A stretch of 64,000 nucleotides of DNA from UBA583 sp964429995 (GTDB lineage: Archaea > Nanobdellota > Nanobdellia > Woesearchaeales > UBA583). The stretch is taken from NCBI GenBank assembly GCA_964429995.1, contig CAYSDY010000001.1, positions 1 through 64,000 of the forward strand, in the 5' to 3' direction. Shown here in pieces: positions 1-8,352 of the stretch; position 1 is the stretch's first letter, and every line of letters begins with the position of its first letter. The position numbers and the translations under genes were made by a program. The notes below the pieces were generated by a model. It saw only the letters and a program-made list of their open reading frames with translations. It searched no databases and was not told where the DNA came from.

Positions 1-53
1 TGCAAGAAGCCACTTCCTAAATTCCAGTTAGAATTTAGGTGGTGGTAGTTCAC
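1..53 (+). ncRNA. 3' end of a TnpB-type omega RNA / IS200-IS605 right end (partial)
   Basis: The window opens with a strong hairpin: CCTAAATTC at 16-24 pairs with GAATTTAGG at 31-39, extended by CCAC at 10-13 with GTGG at 42-45, and followed by TAGTTCAC ending at 53. This arrangement, an AAGCC-type start, a GC-capped hairpin and a terminal TTCAC, is typical of the right end of IS605/IS1341-type elements, where it forms the scaffold end of the omega RNA that guides TnpB. The element body and any tnpB gene lie left of the window. The guide would start at about 54. Recognition is by pattern only. Confidence 0.6.
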
Positions 54-129
54 ATCTGGTTTGTGCTTATAATAAATCATAAAAATTTTAAACCTATTTT
101 GATGGCTCCAATCTTTTTGTTATTATATG

Positions 130-1080
130 TTACTGTAACATTATAGCATTTTGATTATCTGGATTATTAAGCTTTAAAGTGAATAAATTATCTAAACCAA
201 GCAGTTGTGCCAATGTTTGTTCTGGTGCATAATTAACAACAATTACTGAAGAACTTTGTATTTCATTTTTTACTAATCCTAACAACTGTGAATATGTCAT
301 TGTATCATCTATAAGACCTAATTCTTTTGCAGATATGCCTAAGAATATTTCTCCTGTTGAATAGTTTTGTACGTACTCATATGATAAATTTCTTGAATCT
401 GCAACGTGACTTATGAATATTTTATGAGTCTTATTTAAAATTTCTGATATAATTTGCTCTTCTTTTTGTGTTGGTGTTCTATAAGGAGTTCCTATGTCTT
501 TTAGTTCTCCAGCTGTCTGTCTTCTATATGTTATGTTAAAACGTTCTATTAAATCTTCAAAACCTAATGTTGCTGATGTAACACCTATACTACCAACTAT
601 ACTCATTTTTGAAGCATAAACCTTGTTTGCGGAAACAGCAACCCAATAGGCACCACTTGCTCCTGTATCAGAAATATATGCATAAACTTTCTTTTTCTCT
701 TTAAGTTTATTTATTGCAACAGATATTTCTTCGCTTGCAGTAGGACTTCCACCACCAGAATTTATATCAAGAACAACAGCTTTTACCGAACTATCCTCTC
801 TTAATGCATATAAAATGTCTGAAATTTCTCTTGCAGATGTTGATGAGCTACTTGAAAAACCTGATGTTGTTTTGGTTGTTGAAATAGTTCCAAAGATTGG
901 AACTACTGCTATTTTGGGAGTTAATGAATATATTAGAGATGAAATTATGCTACTAAGTATAAAAAAAATTATAACAAGAATTATTATCGCCTTAAAATTG
1001 ATACTTTTTTTTACAATGACCTTGGTCTGTCTTCTATCTTTCTCTTCATTTTCTTCCTGAAATTTTACATAATCAGCCAT
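130..1080 (-). CDS. sppA: signal peptide peptidase SppA, S49 family, membrane anchored
   Basis: A serine peptidase that degrades cleaved signal peptides and membrane fragments. The 316-residue product has a short cytoplasmic N-terminus, one membrane segment (about 31-52) and an external S49 domain. The family's Ser-Lys dyad is visible: the serine of TGASGAYW (about Ser142) and the lysine of GELKDIGTPY (about Lys194). NSGGGSP near 108 is the substrate-binding loop. I chose the ATG at 1080 over an upstream in-frame ATG at 1161 because ATTTATAAAT at 1101-1110 lies 21-30 bases before it, which fits leaderless expression, and the extra 27 residues do not look like a family extension. It is divergent from the RNase Z gene. 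Confidence 0.9.
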   Translation of the reverse strand: MADYVKFQEENEEKDRRQTKVIVKKSINFKAIIILVIIFFILSSIISSLIYSLTPKIAVVPIFGTISTTKTTSGFSSSSSTSAREISDILYALREDSSVKAVVLDINSGGGSPTASEEISVAINKLKEKKKVYAYISDTGASGAYWVAVSANKVYASKMSIVGSIGVTSATLGFEDLIERFNITYRRQTAGELKDIGTPYRTPTQKEEQIISEILNKTHKIFISHVADSRNLSYEYVQNYSTGEIFLGISAKELGLIDDTMTYSQLLGLVKNEIQSSSVIVVNYAPEQTLAQLLGLDNLFTLKLNNPDNQNAIMLQ

Positions 1081-1100
1081 ATAATGTCTAATTATTTTTA

Positions 1101-1170
1101 ATTTATAAATCTGTTTGATTGAATAATTCACTTTTTTTATACTATTTTTAAAAAAAATCATTTTATAAAT
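1101..1170. promoter_or_regulatory. divergent promoters of sppA and rnz
   Basis: Two TATA-like boxes sit between the divergent genes. ATTTATAAAT at 1101-1110 serves the minus-strand sppA start at 1080. TTTTATAAAT at 1161-1170 serves the plus-strand rnz start at 1191. Each lies 21-30 bases from its ATG, leaving essentially no 5' leader. Confidence 0.65.
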
Positions 1171-1190
1171 TAAATAAGCTTTTTTAAATT

Positions 1191-2117
1191 ATGGCTATTA
1201 AATTGCATTTTTTGGGAACAGGATGCATGGTTCCAACAAAGGATAGAAATCATTTAAGCATTGCACTTGAGAGGGAAGGGTCAATATTTTTGTTTGACTG
1301 CGGAGAAGGTACTCAAATTCAGATAAGGAAAATGAAACTTCCTTTAAGTAAAATAAAAAAAATATTCATATCACATTGGCATGGAGATCATACTTTAGGC
1401 ATTAATGGATTAGTTCAAACTCTTTCAAACACTGATAATGTTAGCAAAGTTGAAATATATGGTCCTGCTAATACAAAATTTCACATAGATCATATGTTTA
1501 AATCAACTATTTTTGAACCTAAAATAGAAATTTGTGTAACAGAATTAACTCCTTTACAAGGAGAACTTATAAAAGTATTTGAAAATTCTGAAATAGAAAT
1601 ATTCACTGCCAAACTGCAACATGGAGTGGACTGTATAGGATATCTATTTAAAGAAAAGGATACGCTTAATATAGATAAAAAAAAACTTAAGGAAATTGCT
1701 CCTGAATTGGAATCTAATCCATTATTAAATAGGATAAAAATGGGTTTTGATATACAGTATAATGGAGTTGATATAAAATATAAGGATCTGACTTATGTTA
1801 AGGAAGGAATGAAGATTGCACTTGTTTTTGATACAAGACCGTGTGCAGGGATAAGCCTTCTTGCAAAAGATGTAGACTATCTTGTAATGGAATCTACTTT
1901 TATACACAAACAACATAAAGAAAAAGCAGAAGAATTTGATCATATGAGTGCAAAAGAAACAGCAGAGATAGCTCTTTTAAACAATGTTTCAAATCTTATA
2001 ATCACACATTTTTCTCAAAGATATAAAGACACTAAAGAGATAGAATCAGAAGCAAAAGAAATTTTTGAAAATACAACCTCAACATATGATTTAATGACAT
2101 TAACACTAAAAAAATAG
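1191..2117 (+). CDS. rnz: ribonuclease Z (tRNA 3' endonuclease)
   Basis: Removes the 3' trailer of pre-tRNAs. The 308-residue length fits the short ELAC1-type enzyme. It is a metallo-beta-lactamase fold protein: FLGTG at 7-11, the zinc motif HWHGDH at 62-67, LVFDTRP in the middle and the C-terminal ITHFSQRY with a further zinc histidine. The tRNAs visible in this window do not encode CCA, so cleavage after the discriminator base followed by CCA addition would be expected. The start is fixed by the TATA box at 1161-1170. Confidence 0.93.
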   Translation: MAIKLHFLGTGCMVPTKDRNHLSIALEREGSIFLFDCGEGTQIQIRKMKLPLSKIKKIFISHWHGDHTLGINGLVQTLSNTDNVSKVEIYGPANTKFHIDHMFKSTIFEPKIEICVTELTPLQGELIKVFENSEIEIFTAKLQHGVDCIGYLFKEKDTLNIDKKKLKEIAPELESNPLLNRIKMGFDIQYNGVDIKYKDLTYVKEGMKIALVFDTRPCAGISLLAKDVDYLVMESTFIHKQHKEKAEEFDHMSAKETAEIALLNNVSNLIITHFSQRYKDTKEIESEAKEIFENTTSTYDLMTLTLKK

Positions 2118-2133
2118 ATTTGAAAAATTTTGA

Positions 2134-2508
2134 TTAATTCTTTCCTTTGTGAATTCTTACATTCTTAGGAGCTGCTAGTACCCAATTTTCATGAAAACCT
2201 ACAAGTTCTCCAGAAACAGCACTAACTGTTTTTTTAAGTTTTTCTACTGCTCTTTTTAATTCATCAGGATCTTTGTTTCTTAAAAGATGTATATCTATAA
2301 GGCACATTGTGTCTTCTCCTCTTATTACATCAAGAATTTCTCTGATGCTTTCATAATCATCAAGAACGAAAACCCTTACATTAACTATCTTATCTTCCAC
2401 ATAGTTCTGCTCTACAACATCCAGTTCGGAGAATGATAGATAATCATCACTGCTATCTTCTATGTACTCTTCTCCCTTGTTTTTGTTAAAGTTAAAAAAA
2501 CCTGCCAT
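2134..2508 (-). CDS. sepF: SepF-like cell division protein
   Basis: A 124-residue archaeal SepF, the FtsZ membrane anchor in many archaea. The N-terminus (MAGFFNFNKNKG) is short and could form the membrane-binding helix. Residues 45-120 form the SepF domain: a VRVFVLDDYESIREILDVI segment, then an MCLIDIHLL strand, the DELKRAVEKLKKT helix and a final strand with NWVLAAP. A TATA-like AAATTTATAAAT lies about 30 bases upstream (2538-2550). It is convergent with rnz and not in an obvious division cluster; no ftsZ is present in this window. Confidence 0.85.
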   Translation of the reverse strand: MAGFFNFNKNKGEEYIEDSSDDYLSFSELDVVEQNYVEDKIVNVRVFVLDDYESIREILDVIRGEDTMCLIDIHLLRNKDPDELKRAVEKLKKTVSAVSGELVGFHENWVLAAPKNVRIHKGKN

Positions 2509-2573
2509 CTTCTTATACTATTTTAATAAACAAACATATTTATAAATTTATTGATTACTTAGAGATAATGAAT

Positions 2574-2744
2574 TTATTTTTTACTTCTCATCCTTACTGG
2601 TCTTATTTTGTTTGAACTACAAAACCTACAGGATGCCTTTCCAGCTAATACTTTACCTACTGTTGTTCTAAACTTTCGTTCACAATCCTTGCAAACATAA
2701 ACATTTTTATACAATCTAGCTTCTGCTTCCTTGAAAACTGCCAT
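2574..2744 (-). CDS. rpl40e: ribosomal protein L40e (56 residues)
   Basis: A small zinc-ribbon protein of the large ribosomal subunit. It starts MAVFKEAEARLYK, closely resembling the FPEAEARL opening of archaeal L40e, then has paired cysteines CKDC and CRFC about 18 residues apart and a basic tail IRPVRMRSKK. The family length is about 50-60 residues, so it is full length. Its ATG lies one base after the stop of the aIF5A gene, so the two are probably cotranscribed and translationally coupled, a translation-gene pairing that supports the call. Confidence 0.85.
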   Translation of the reverse strand: MAVFKEAEARLYKNVYVCKDCERKFRTTVGKVLAGKASCRFCSSNKIRPVRMRSKK

Positions 2745-2745
2745 T

Positions 2746-3162
2746 TTATTGTGCCTCTTCGCTTATCTGCTTAATTATTATCTTATTCATTACTTGCCAA
2801 AAAATGATAGTTTGACCAGCCTGTACTAAATCTTTTACTTCATCATCAGCTATTTTTAAATCTACGTTATGATTCTCAAAAGTTTCCATATCCATAACTT
2901 CTGCAATATCACCATCAACAGATAATACCTGACCTTTTTTTTTGTTTATAACAGGAACTTCAACATTGTCGTGTCCTGGCTTTACTATTTCCTTCATTGA
3001 ACCTGTAATTATATCCATTGCCCTTATTCTTACTTTGGCATGTCCATGCTTACCAGGCCTTGAGACTTGTGGTTCTGCTTTTACTACACAAGGGGAGCCA
3101 TCAATCAACAAATAACTTCCCTTTTTCATAGAACCTGCATGAGCTAATTTTACTTCTGACAT
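2746..3162 (-). CDS. eif5a: translation factor aIF5A
   Basis: The hypusine-bearing factor that helps the ribosome form difficult peptide bonds. The 138-residue protein has an N-terminal SH3-like domain with the modification loop SRPGKHGHAK; Lys38 is the residue that becomes (deoxy)hypusine. The C-terminal OB fold follows, with a somewhat long hydrophilic tail. No deoxyhypusine synthase is seen in this window. A TATA box (CTTATATAAATG, about 3183-3195) lies 22-33 bases before the ATG. It leads a two-gene transcript with L40e. Confidence 0.95.
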   Translation of the reverse strand: MSEVKLAHAGSMKKGSYLLIDGSPCVVKAEPQVSRPGKHGHAKVRIRAMDIITGSMKEIVKPGHDNVEVPVINKKKGQVLSVDGDIAEVMDMETFENHNVDLKIADDEVKDLVQAGQTIIFWQVMNKIIIKQISEEAQ

Positions 3163-3281
3163 AGTTATTAAAAATAATGACTCATTTATATAAGTTTCTA
3201 CTCTGCTAATTAACTGTGTTTTGTTATAATCTTTATCTAATACCTGATTTAAATATAATTTGAAAAATAAATATATTTTTT

Positions 3282-6200
3282 TTATTCAACTAATTTGTAT
3301 GAAATAAACATCTTGCTTTCTTTTATGTCAAATTCTTTTTTGCATTCAAGGTCATGTTGTAGTATTTCTAAAGCTCCTACTTTTTTTTGAATCATACTTT
3401 CAAAATTATTTACTATATCCATTATATTTGCATCTGAACCGTTAAAACTTAATGATATTTTATTACTTTTATTTAAACCTAATTCTTTTCTATAATCCTG
3501 AACTCTTCTTATTATTTCTCTTACAAACCCTTCTTCTAGTAATATCTCATCTTGATGTGTATGAAGTATAATATTTCCTAATGAAAATGAAGATGATACT
3601 AAATCATCTTTTAATACTATTTCTTTTATTATGTGTCTTTGAAGATCTATGTTTATGTTTTCATAACTTGCTGTAACTTGACCATGCTTTATATCTTCTG
3701 ATATAATTAATTTGTTTGAATTTATCACATTGATTATAGCTTTTAAATCCTTAAAATCTTCCTTTAATGTTAAAAAATTTGGCTTTATGCTGTATGAAAA
3801 ATCAACATTTTCAACATCATAATTTATTTTTTTTATGTTAGTTAGTTTTTTTATAAGATTTTCAAAGGAGGATAAATTAATATCTTTATTTAGGATTAAA
3901 TCTACCTGTGGTAACGGCCACCTTACTCCTTTTTGTACCTTTTCTCTTGCATTAAGTATTGATTGTATTATGTCTTGAACTAATTCAAAATTCTCATCTA
4001 TTGACTCTTTATCAACCTCTTTTATCAAAACATCATCAACAACTGGGATAGATTCAAGGAATATTGACTCTTTTTTTCTATTTGTTGACATGTTAAGATA
4101 CATATGCTCTGCCTTAAAAGGAATTATTGATGCTAAAAGGATTAATGAGTGCTTAAGAACTTTCTCAAATACAAAGTATAAGTGTTCATCTATTGACTCT
4201 GTTCTTTCTTTTATGAGTTTTAAATAAGTTTTTGAAAGATCTTTTGTTAAGAAATTCTCAAGTTCTTTGCATGCAAGATGTATTTTATAGTCTTCAAAGT
4301 AATGTACAAATTTTCTTGTTAAAACGTTTAATCTATACAATATCCATTTATCTTCTATCTCTGCGTTTTGAAGGTTAAAATATGCAGACTTAATGCTATA
4401 CTCTGCCAAATACTCATTCATGAATTTATAAACATTATCTATCATGTTAAAAAATCCATCAACTGTACTAAATTCTTCAGAATCAAAATTTATCTGTTCT
4501 TCTGGAGCTTTTTTTAGCGACAAGTAATATCTTGTTTTATCAGTTCCCCATTTTTCAATACACTCATTTCCACTTATTCCGTTACCTAATGATTTAGACA
4601 TTTTCTGTCCTAATTTGTCCATTACAAACCTGTAATATAAAACTTCTTTATATGGAGCTTTATCAAACAGAAGATAGCCTACATTAAAAAGTGATGAAAA
4701 CCACCCTCTTATTTGATCCTCACTTTCAGTAACCCATTTTATAGGATAATATTTTTTTGCTATTTCATCAAATGTGAGTCCTTCGTTATAATGAGAAGCA
4801 AAGGATGCACATCCTGAATCAAACCAAACATCTGCAATAAAAGGAACAGATTTCATCTCTTTTCCATTTTTTGGATTGATTATTTTTATTTTCTTTAATT
4901 CGTCTCTGTGAATATCTTCAAGTTTATATCCTATCCTTGCTTCAAGTTCTTCTTTTGAACCAAAAACTTCGTAATTTCCATCTTCATCTTCAAATATAGG
5001 TAATGGAATACCCCAATATCTTTGTCTTGAAATTGCCCAGTCTCCAGCTGTGCTTATTAGATTATTAAAACTTGTTTTAGCCGATTCTGGATACCATTTA
5101 ACATTTGAATTTGCTTTAATTATGTCTTTTATGTATTCACTTCGTTTAATCCACCATTGTTCAGCAGCTCTGTATACTATAGGAGTTTTACATCTCCAAC
5201 AGCAAGGATATCTGTGTTTTTTTGTTTCAGAGAATAGAAGGTAACCTTTTTCTTTTAGATACAAAATAGATTTTTCATCTATCTCTTTAAAATACATTCC
5301 TTTAAAAATACCTTCCATCATGGTACCATCAGTATCTATAGGACAAAATATTGGAACATTATATTTTTTACCAGTGCTATAATCATCAAAACCATGACCT
5401 GGAGCAGTATGAACAAGACCTGTTCCTTCAGATTTGGCTTTTTTATCATTATTAACAGAAGATTTTTCTTCATTGTTTTCCTTGTCTTCCTGTTGTGTAT
5501 TTGAATGTTTGTATCCTTTTTTTTCTAGTTTATCTATTATGTCTTCACCCTCATCTAAAGTTACATAATCTGCTAAAACTACACTGTGAAGATGTTTGTT
5601 TTCGTTCTTTTTAACAAATTCTAATTGAGATGGTGTTTCGTTAAGATATATGTGTTCGTATTTTATACCTTCGTATTCTGCCCCTTTTTTTGTTTCAAGA
5701 ATACTTATTTTTTCTATTTTGTTTTGTTTTGATATTTTTTTTAAAACCTTATCTACTAAAGAATCTGCAATTATTAAAACCTCTTTCTTTCCATTAAGAT
5801 CTACAAGTACCTTTGAATATTCATAGTCAGGATTTACAGCTATAAGCATATTTGATTGTAATGTCCATGGTGTTGTTGTCCATATCACTAAAAATTCATC
5901 ATGACCTGTTGTTGTAAACTCCTTTTTTACTGGAAATTTTATGTATATGCTTGGATCCTCCATTTCAGCATACGTATCTTTTAATTCGTAATCTGAAAGT
6001 GTTGTTTCATCATGTGGACACCATCCAACTGTTTTATAATCTTTGTAAAGTAATCCTTTCTCTTCTGCCTTTTTAAAAAAACGCCAAGAAAGGGAAAGAT
6101 ATTCTGTATGAAACGTATAATATGGGTCTCTATCCATCCATAATGCAAATCTTTCTCTTACCCCTGCCATATTATCTATAATCTGGTTCACATAAGATTT

Positions 6201-6539
6201 ACACTCTTTTACAAAATTTTCTTCTCCAAATTCTTTTAATTTTTTAACTGTTGTAAGACCTAATTTTTTTTGCACCTTATTTTCAACAGGAAGACCATTA
6301 GCATCATACCCATCTCTTGCATAAACATTGTAGCCTTGGAATCTTCTAAAACGTAAAACACTATCTTTTATTGTCCAGTTTCTTAAATGTCCAAGGTGTA
6401 CTTCTCCTGTAGGATAAGGAGGTCCATCTATATGATTGAAAAGATCACCTTTACTGTTCTTTTCTTGCACTTTATCATATATTTTATTCTCTTTCCAATA
6501 CTTTATTATTTCTTCCTCATACTTTAAATTATTCTGCAT
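3282..6539 (-). CDS. ileS: isoleucyl-tRNA synthetase
   Basis: Charges tRNA-Ile; one such tRNA (GAU) is encoded at 60257-60331. At 1085 residues it has the expected size. The class I signatures are HLGH at about 48-51 and KMSKS at about 645. The editing domain carries the TWTTTPWTLQSN segment near 220-235 that proofreads mischarged valine. A hydrophilic Lys/Glu/Asn-rich insertion (about 350-370) interrupts the editing domain just before GTGLVHTAPGHG. The C-terminal region is the anticodon-binding and distal domain of the eukaryote/archaea-type enzyme. A TATA-like AATATTTAAATA lies at about 6560-6571. Confidence 0.95.
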   Translation of the reverse strand: MQNNLKYEEEIIKYWKENKIYDKVQEKNSKGDLFNHIDGPPYPTGEVHLGHLRNWTIKDSVLRFRRFQGYNVYARDGYDANGLPVENKVQKKLGLTTVKKLKEFGEENFVKECKSYVNQIIDNMAGVRERFALWMDRDPYYTFHTEYLSLSWRFFKKAEEKGLLYKDYKTVGWCPHDETTLSDYELKDTYAEMEDPSIYIKFPVKKEFTTTGHDEFLVIWTTTPWTLQSNMLIAVNPDYEYSKVLVDLNGKKEVLIIADSLVDKVLKKISKQNKIEKISILETKKGAEYEGIKYEHIYLNETPSQLEFVKKNENKHLHSVVLADYVTLDEGEDIIDKLEKKGYKHSNTQQEDKENNEEKSSVNNDKKAKSEGTGLVHTAPGHGFDDYSTGKKYNVPIFCPIDTDGTMMEGIFKGMYFKEIDEKSILYLKEKGYLLFSETKKHRYPCCWRCKTPIVYRAAEQWWIKRSEYIKDIIKANSNVKWYPESAKTSFNNLISTAGDWAISRQRYWGIPLPIFEDEDGNYEVFGSKEELEARIGYKLEDIHRDELKKIKIINPKNGKEMKSVPFIADVWFDSGCASFASHYNEGLTFDEIAKKYYPIKWVTESEDQIRGWFSSLFNVGYLLFDKAPYKEVLYYRFVMDKLGQKMSKSLGNGISGNECIEKWGTDKTRYYLSLKKAPEEQINFDSEEFSTVDGFFNMIDNVYKFMNEYLAEYSIKSAYFNLQNAEIEDKWILYRLNVLTRKFVHYFEDYKIHLACKELENFLTKDLSKTYLKLIKERTESIDEHLYFVFEKVLKHSLILLASIIPFKAEHMYLNMSTNRKKESIFLESIPVVDDVLIKEVDKESIDENFELVQDIIQSILNAREKVQKGVRWPLPQVDLILNKDINLSSFENLIKKLTNIKKINYDVENVDFSYSIKPNFLTLKEDFKDLKAIINVINSNKLIISEDIKHGQVTASYENINIDLQRHIIKEIVLKDDLVSSSFSLGNIILHTHQDEILLEEGFVREIIRRVQDYRKELGLNKSNKISLSFNGSDANIMDIVNNFESMIQKKVGALEILQHDLECKKEFDIKESKMFISYKLVE

Positions 6540-6590
6540 ATCTAATTGAACACTTTTTTTTATTTAAATATTTTGTTGTTTTTTAAATTT

Positions 6591-8213
6591 TTACTTATAG
6601 AATAATTGAATTAATGTTGCAATCTTATTTGTACATACATTATTCCAAGAAAGATGTCTGCCTATATCAAACGTGTTCTTGCAATAGTAACCTGTTATTG
6701 GAGCTTCCTGATTAATTATCCATACAATTCCCACAAAATTTGTATTGTAAACATGAGAATCTATTATTGTATCGTATCCGCCACCTACTTGAACCATTGC
6801 GTAATCATGATAACCTGTCATGCTTGATGAAAAAGATATATCATTTGTTGCCATGTTTATAACACAATTTGATTGAGAGATTATAGTGTTAAATGTAATT
6901 TGTGAAAATGATGAATCTAATGAAGGGATAAATGCTTGTGAAGCATTGGATTCTTTTAAATCAAAAGCAAAATTAGTACCTACCACTTTAAATCTTGCAA
7001 CTGTATCTGATGGTTTTTTGCCTATAATATTTCCTGAATTTATAACACCTAACCTGTCTGATATAATTGAACTGTATGTAAATGGTACGCTATTAAGATT
7101 GACAAATAATGTCCAACCTCCTCCATCTGTTTCCATATCACAATAAACATCTATTGGATTTATAGGACCTGCTCTGTCTGGATCTATCTTATATGTACCA
7201 CTGCCTATTGAACCACTATAATTATAACTGCTGTTTGATGGATTTCTGTATTCATTACAACTTATAGCATAAGTTGAATCAGACCAACTCTTAACGCCTA
7301 AAGTTTCTGATATATTAAAAACTTCTTTTGTTGTGATATTCCATATAAATGAATAGTTTCCTACGGTTATATTGCAAGAATGTGTGCTTAATGGATTATT
7401 GGATGATGACATTCTTATTTTTAAAACATCTGATAAAGAAATTTGTGAATGATTGGTCCAGTCTTCATCATTTATCTGAAATTGTGGATTTCCATCTCCT
7501 GTTATTGTAACATCAAGTAATCCTTCAAAACCTGCAACTGTTACATTATCTGAAATTATTAAACTGTTTAACTCTACCTCTTGCCTATCTGTAAATGAAA
7601 ATGTATCTGGTGTTATGTCTTGACTTACTGATACACATGTGCTGTAAATGTAACTTGAATTCCCAGTAAAACTGCCATTGTTACATGTTCTTAATTCAAA
7701 AACACATTCATCACCGTGTAAAACTGATTCTGAATTATAAAAGTTATAACTTGCACCATGGTTTTTTGTAATCCCATTAAGACTGCATGGTAAATAAAAT
7801 GGAATTCCTATGTGTTTAATATATAATGAACTACTTAAGATTCCTCTATCTGTTAATACTAAAACTTCTGGGTTAGGTATTTCTAATCTTGACATGCATT
7901 CAGAAACATCTATTTCTATAATACCTAAAGAATAAATTGTTTCATTATCAAAACAACTATAACCATCAATTTTTATGTCTTTTATAGTTAAATTATCGTT
8001 ATTGTTTTTTATATACAAAATGTTGCCTGCAATTGTTTCTATATTGCTTTTTGACAAATCATTTACAGAAGAACTTTCAGTTTTGCTTAAAAGGTTTGTT
8101 GAATATGTATTGTACCAGCTCTGAAAACTTATAACTGAAATAACTGTAACAACTAACAATAAAACCATTGCAATAATTGGAGATATACATCTTTTATGAT
8201 AATTATTTTGCAT
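6591..8213 (-). CDS. pilin-like surface protein with fibrinogen-like C-terminal domain
   Basis: The 540-residue product starts with a short basic stretch and ISPIIAMVLLLVVTVISVIS, the pattern of archaeal type IV pilin-like N-termini (Pilin_N/DUF1628 type), so it is probably anchored or assembled at the cell surface. The middle is Ser/Asn-rich with many NxS/T sequons. Residues about 310-540 contain DPDRAGPINPIDVYCDMETD followed by GGGWTLF, the hallmark of fibrinogen C-terminal-like domains, which usually bind glycans or surface proteins. An adhesion role is inferred. It follows ileS on the same strand after 51 bases and has no other clear partner. Confidence 0.7.
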   Translation of the reverse strand: MQNNYHKRCISPIIAMVLLLVVTVISVISFQSWYNTYSTNLLSKTESSSVNDLSKSNIETIAGNILYIKNNNDNLTIKDIKIDGYSCFDNETIYSLGIIEIDVSECMSRLEIPNPEVLVLTDRGILSSSLYIKHIGIPFYLPCSLNGITKNHGASYNFYNSESVLHGDECVFELRTCNNGSFTGNSSYIYSTCVSVSQDITPDTFSFTDRQEVELNSLIISDNVTVAGFEGLLDVTITGDGNPQFQINDEDWTNHSQISLSDVLKIRMSSSNNPLSTHSCNITVGNYSFIWNITTKEVFNISETLGVKSWSDSTYAISCNEYRNPSNSSYNYSGSIGSGTYKIDPDRAGPINPIDVYCDMETDGGGWTLFVNLNSVPFTYSSIISDRLGVINSGNIIGKKPSDTVARFKVVGTNFAFDLKESNASQAFIPSLDSSFSQITFNTIISQSNCVINMATNDISFSSSMTGYHDYAMVQVGGGYDTIIDSHVYNTNFVGIVWIINQEAPITGYYCKNTFDIGRHLSWNNVCTNKIATLIQLFYK

Positions 8214-8352
8214 TATATATTTTAATTTTAAATTTGGAATATAAATATTTGCAAAATATCTATGTAGTAACCAGAAAACAAATTATTCTTTTATAACTTT
8301 AAAAGAACAAAACACTTTTTTAAACACATATTGCAAATTATTATACATATAT

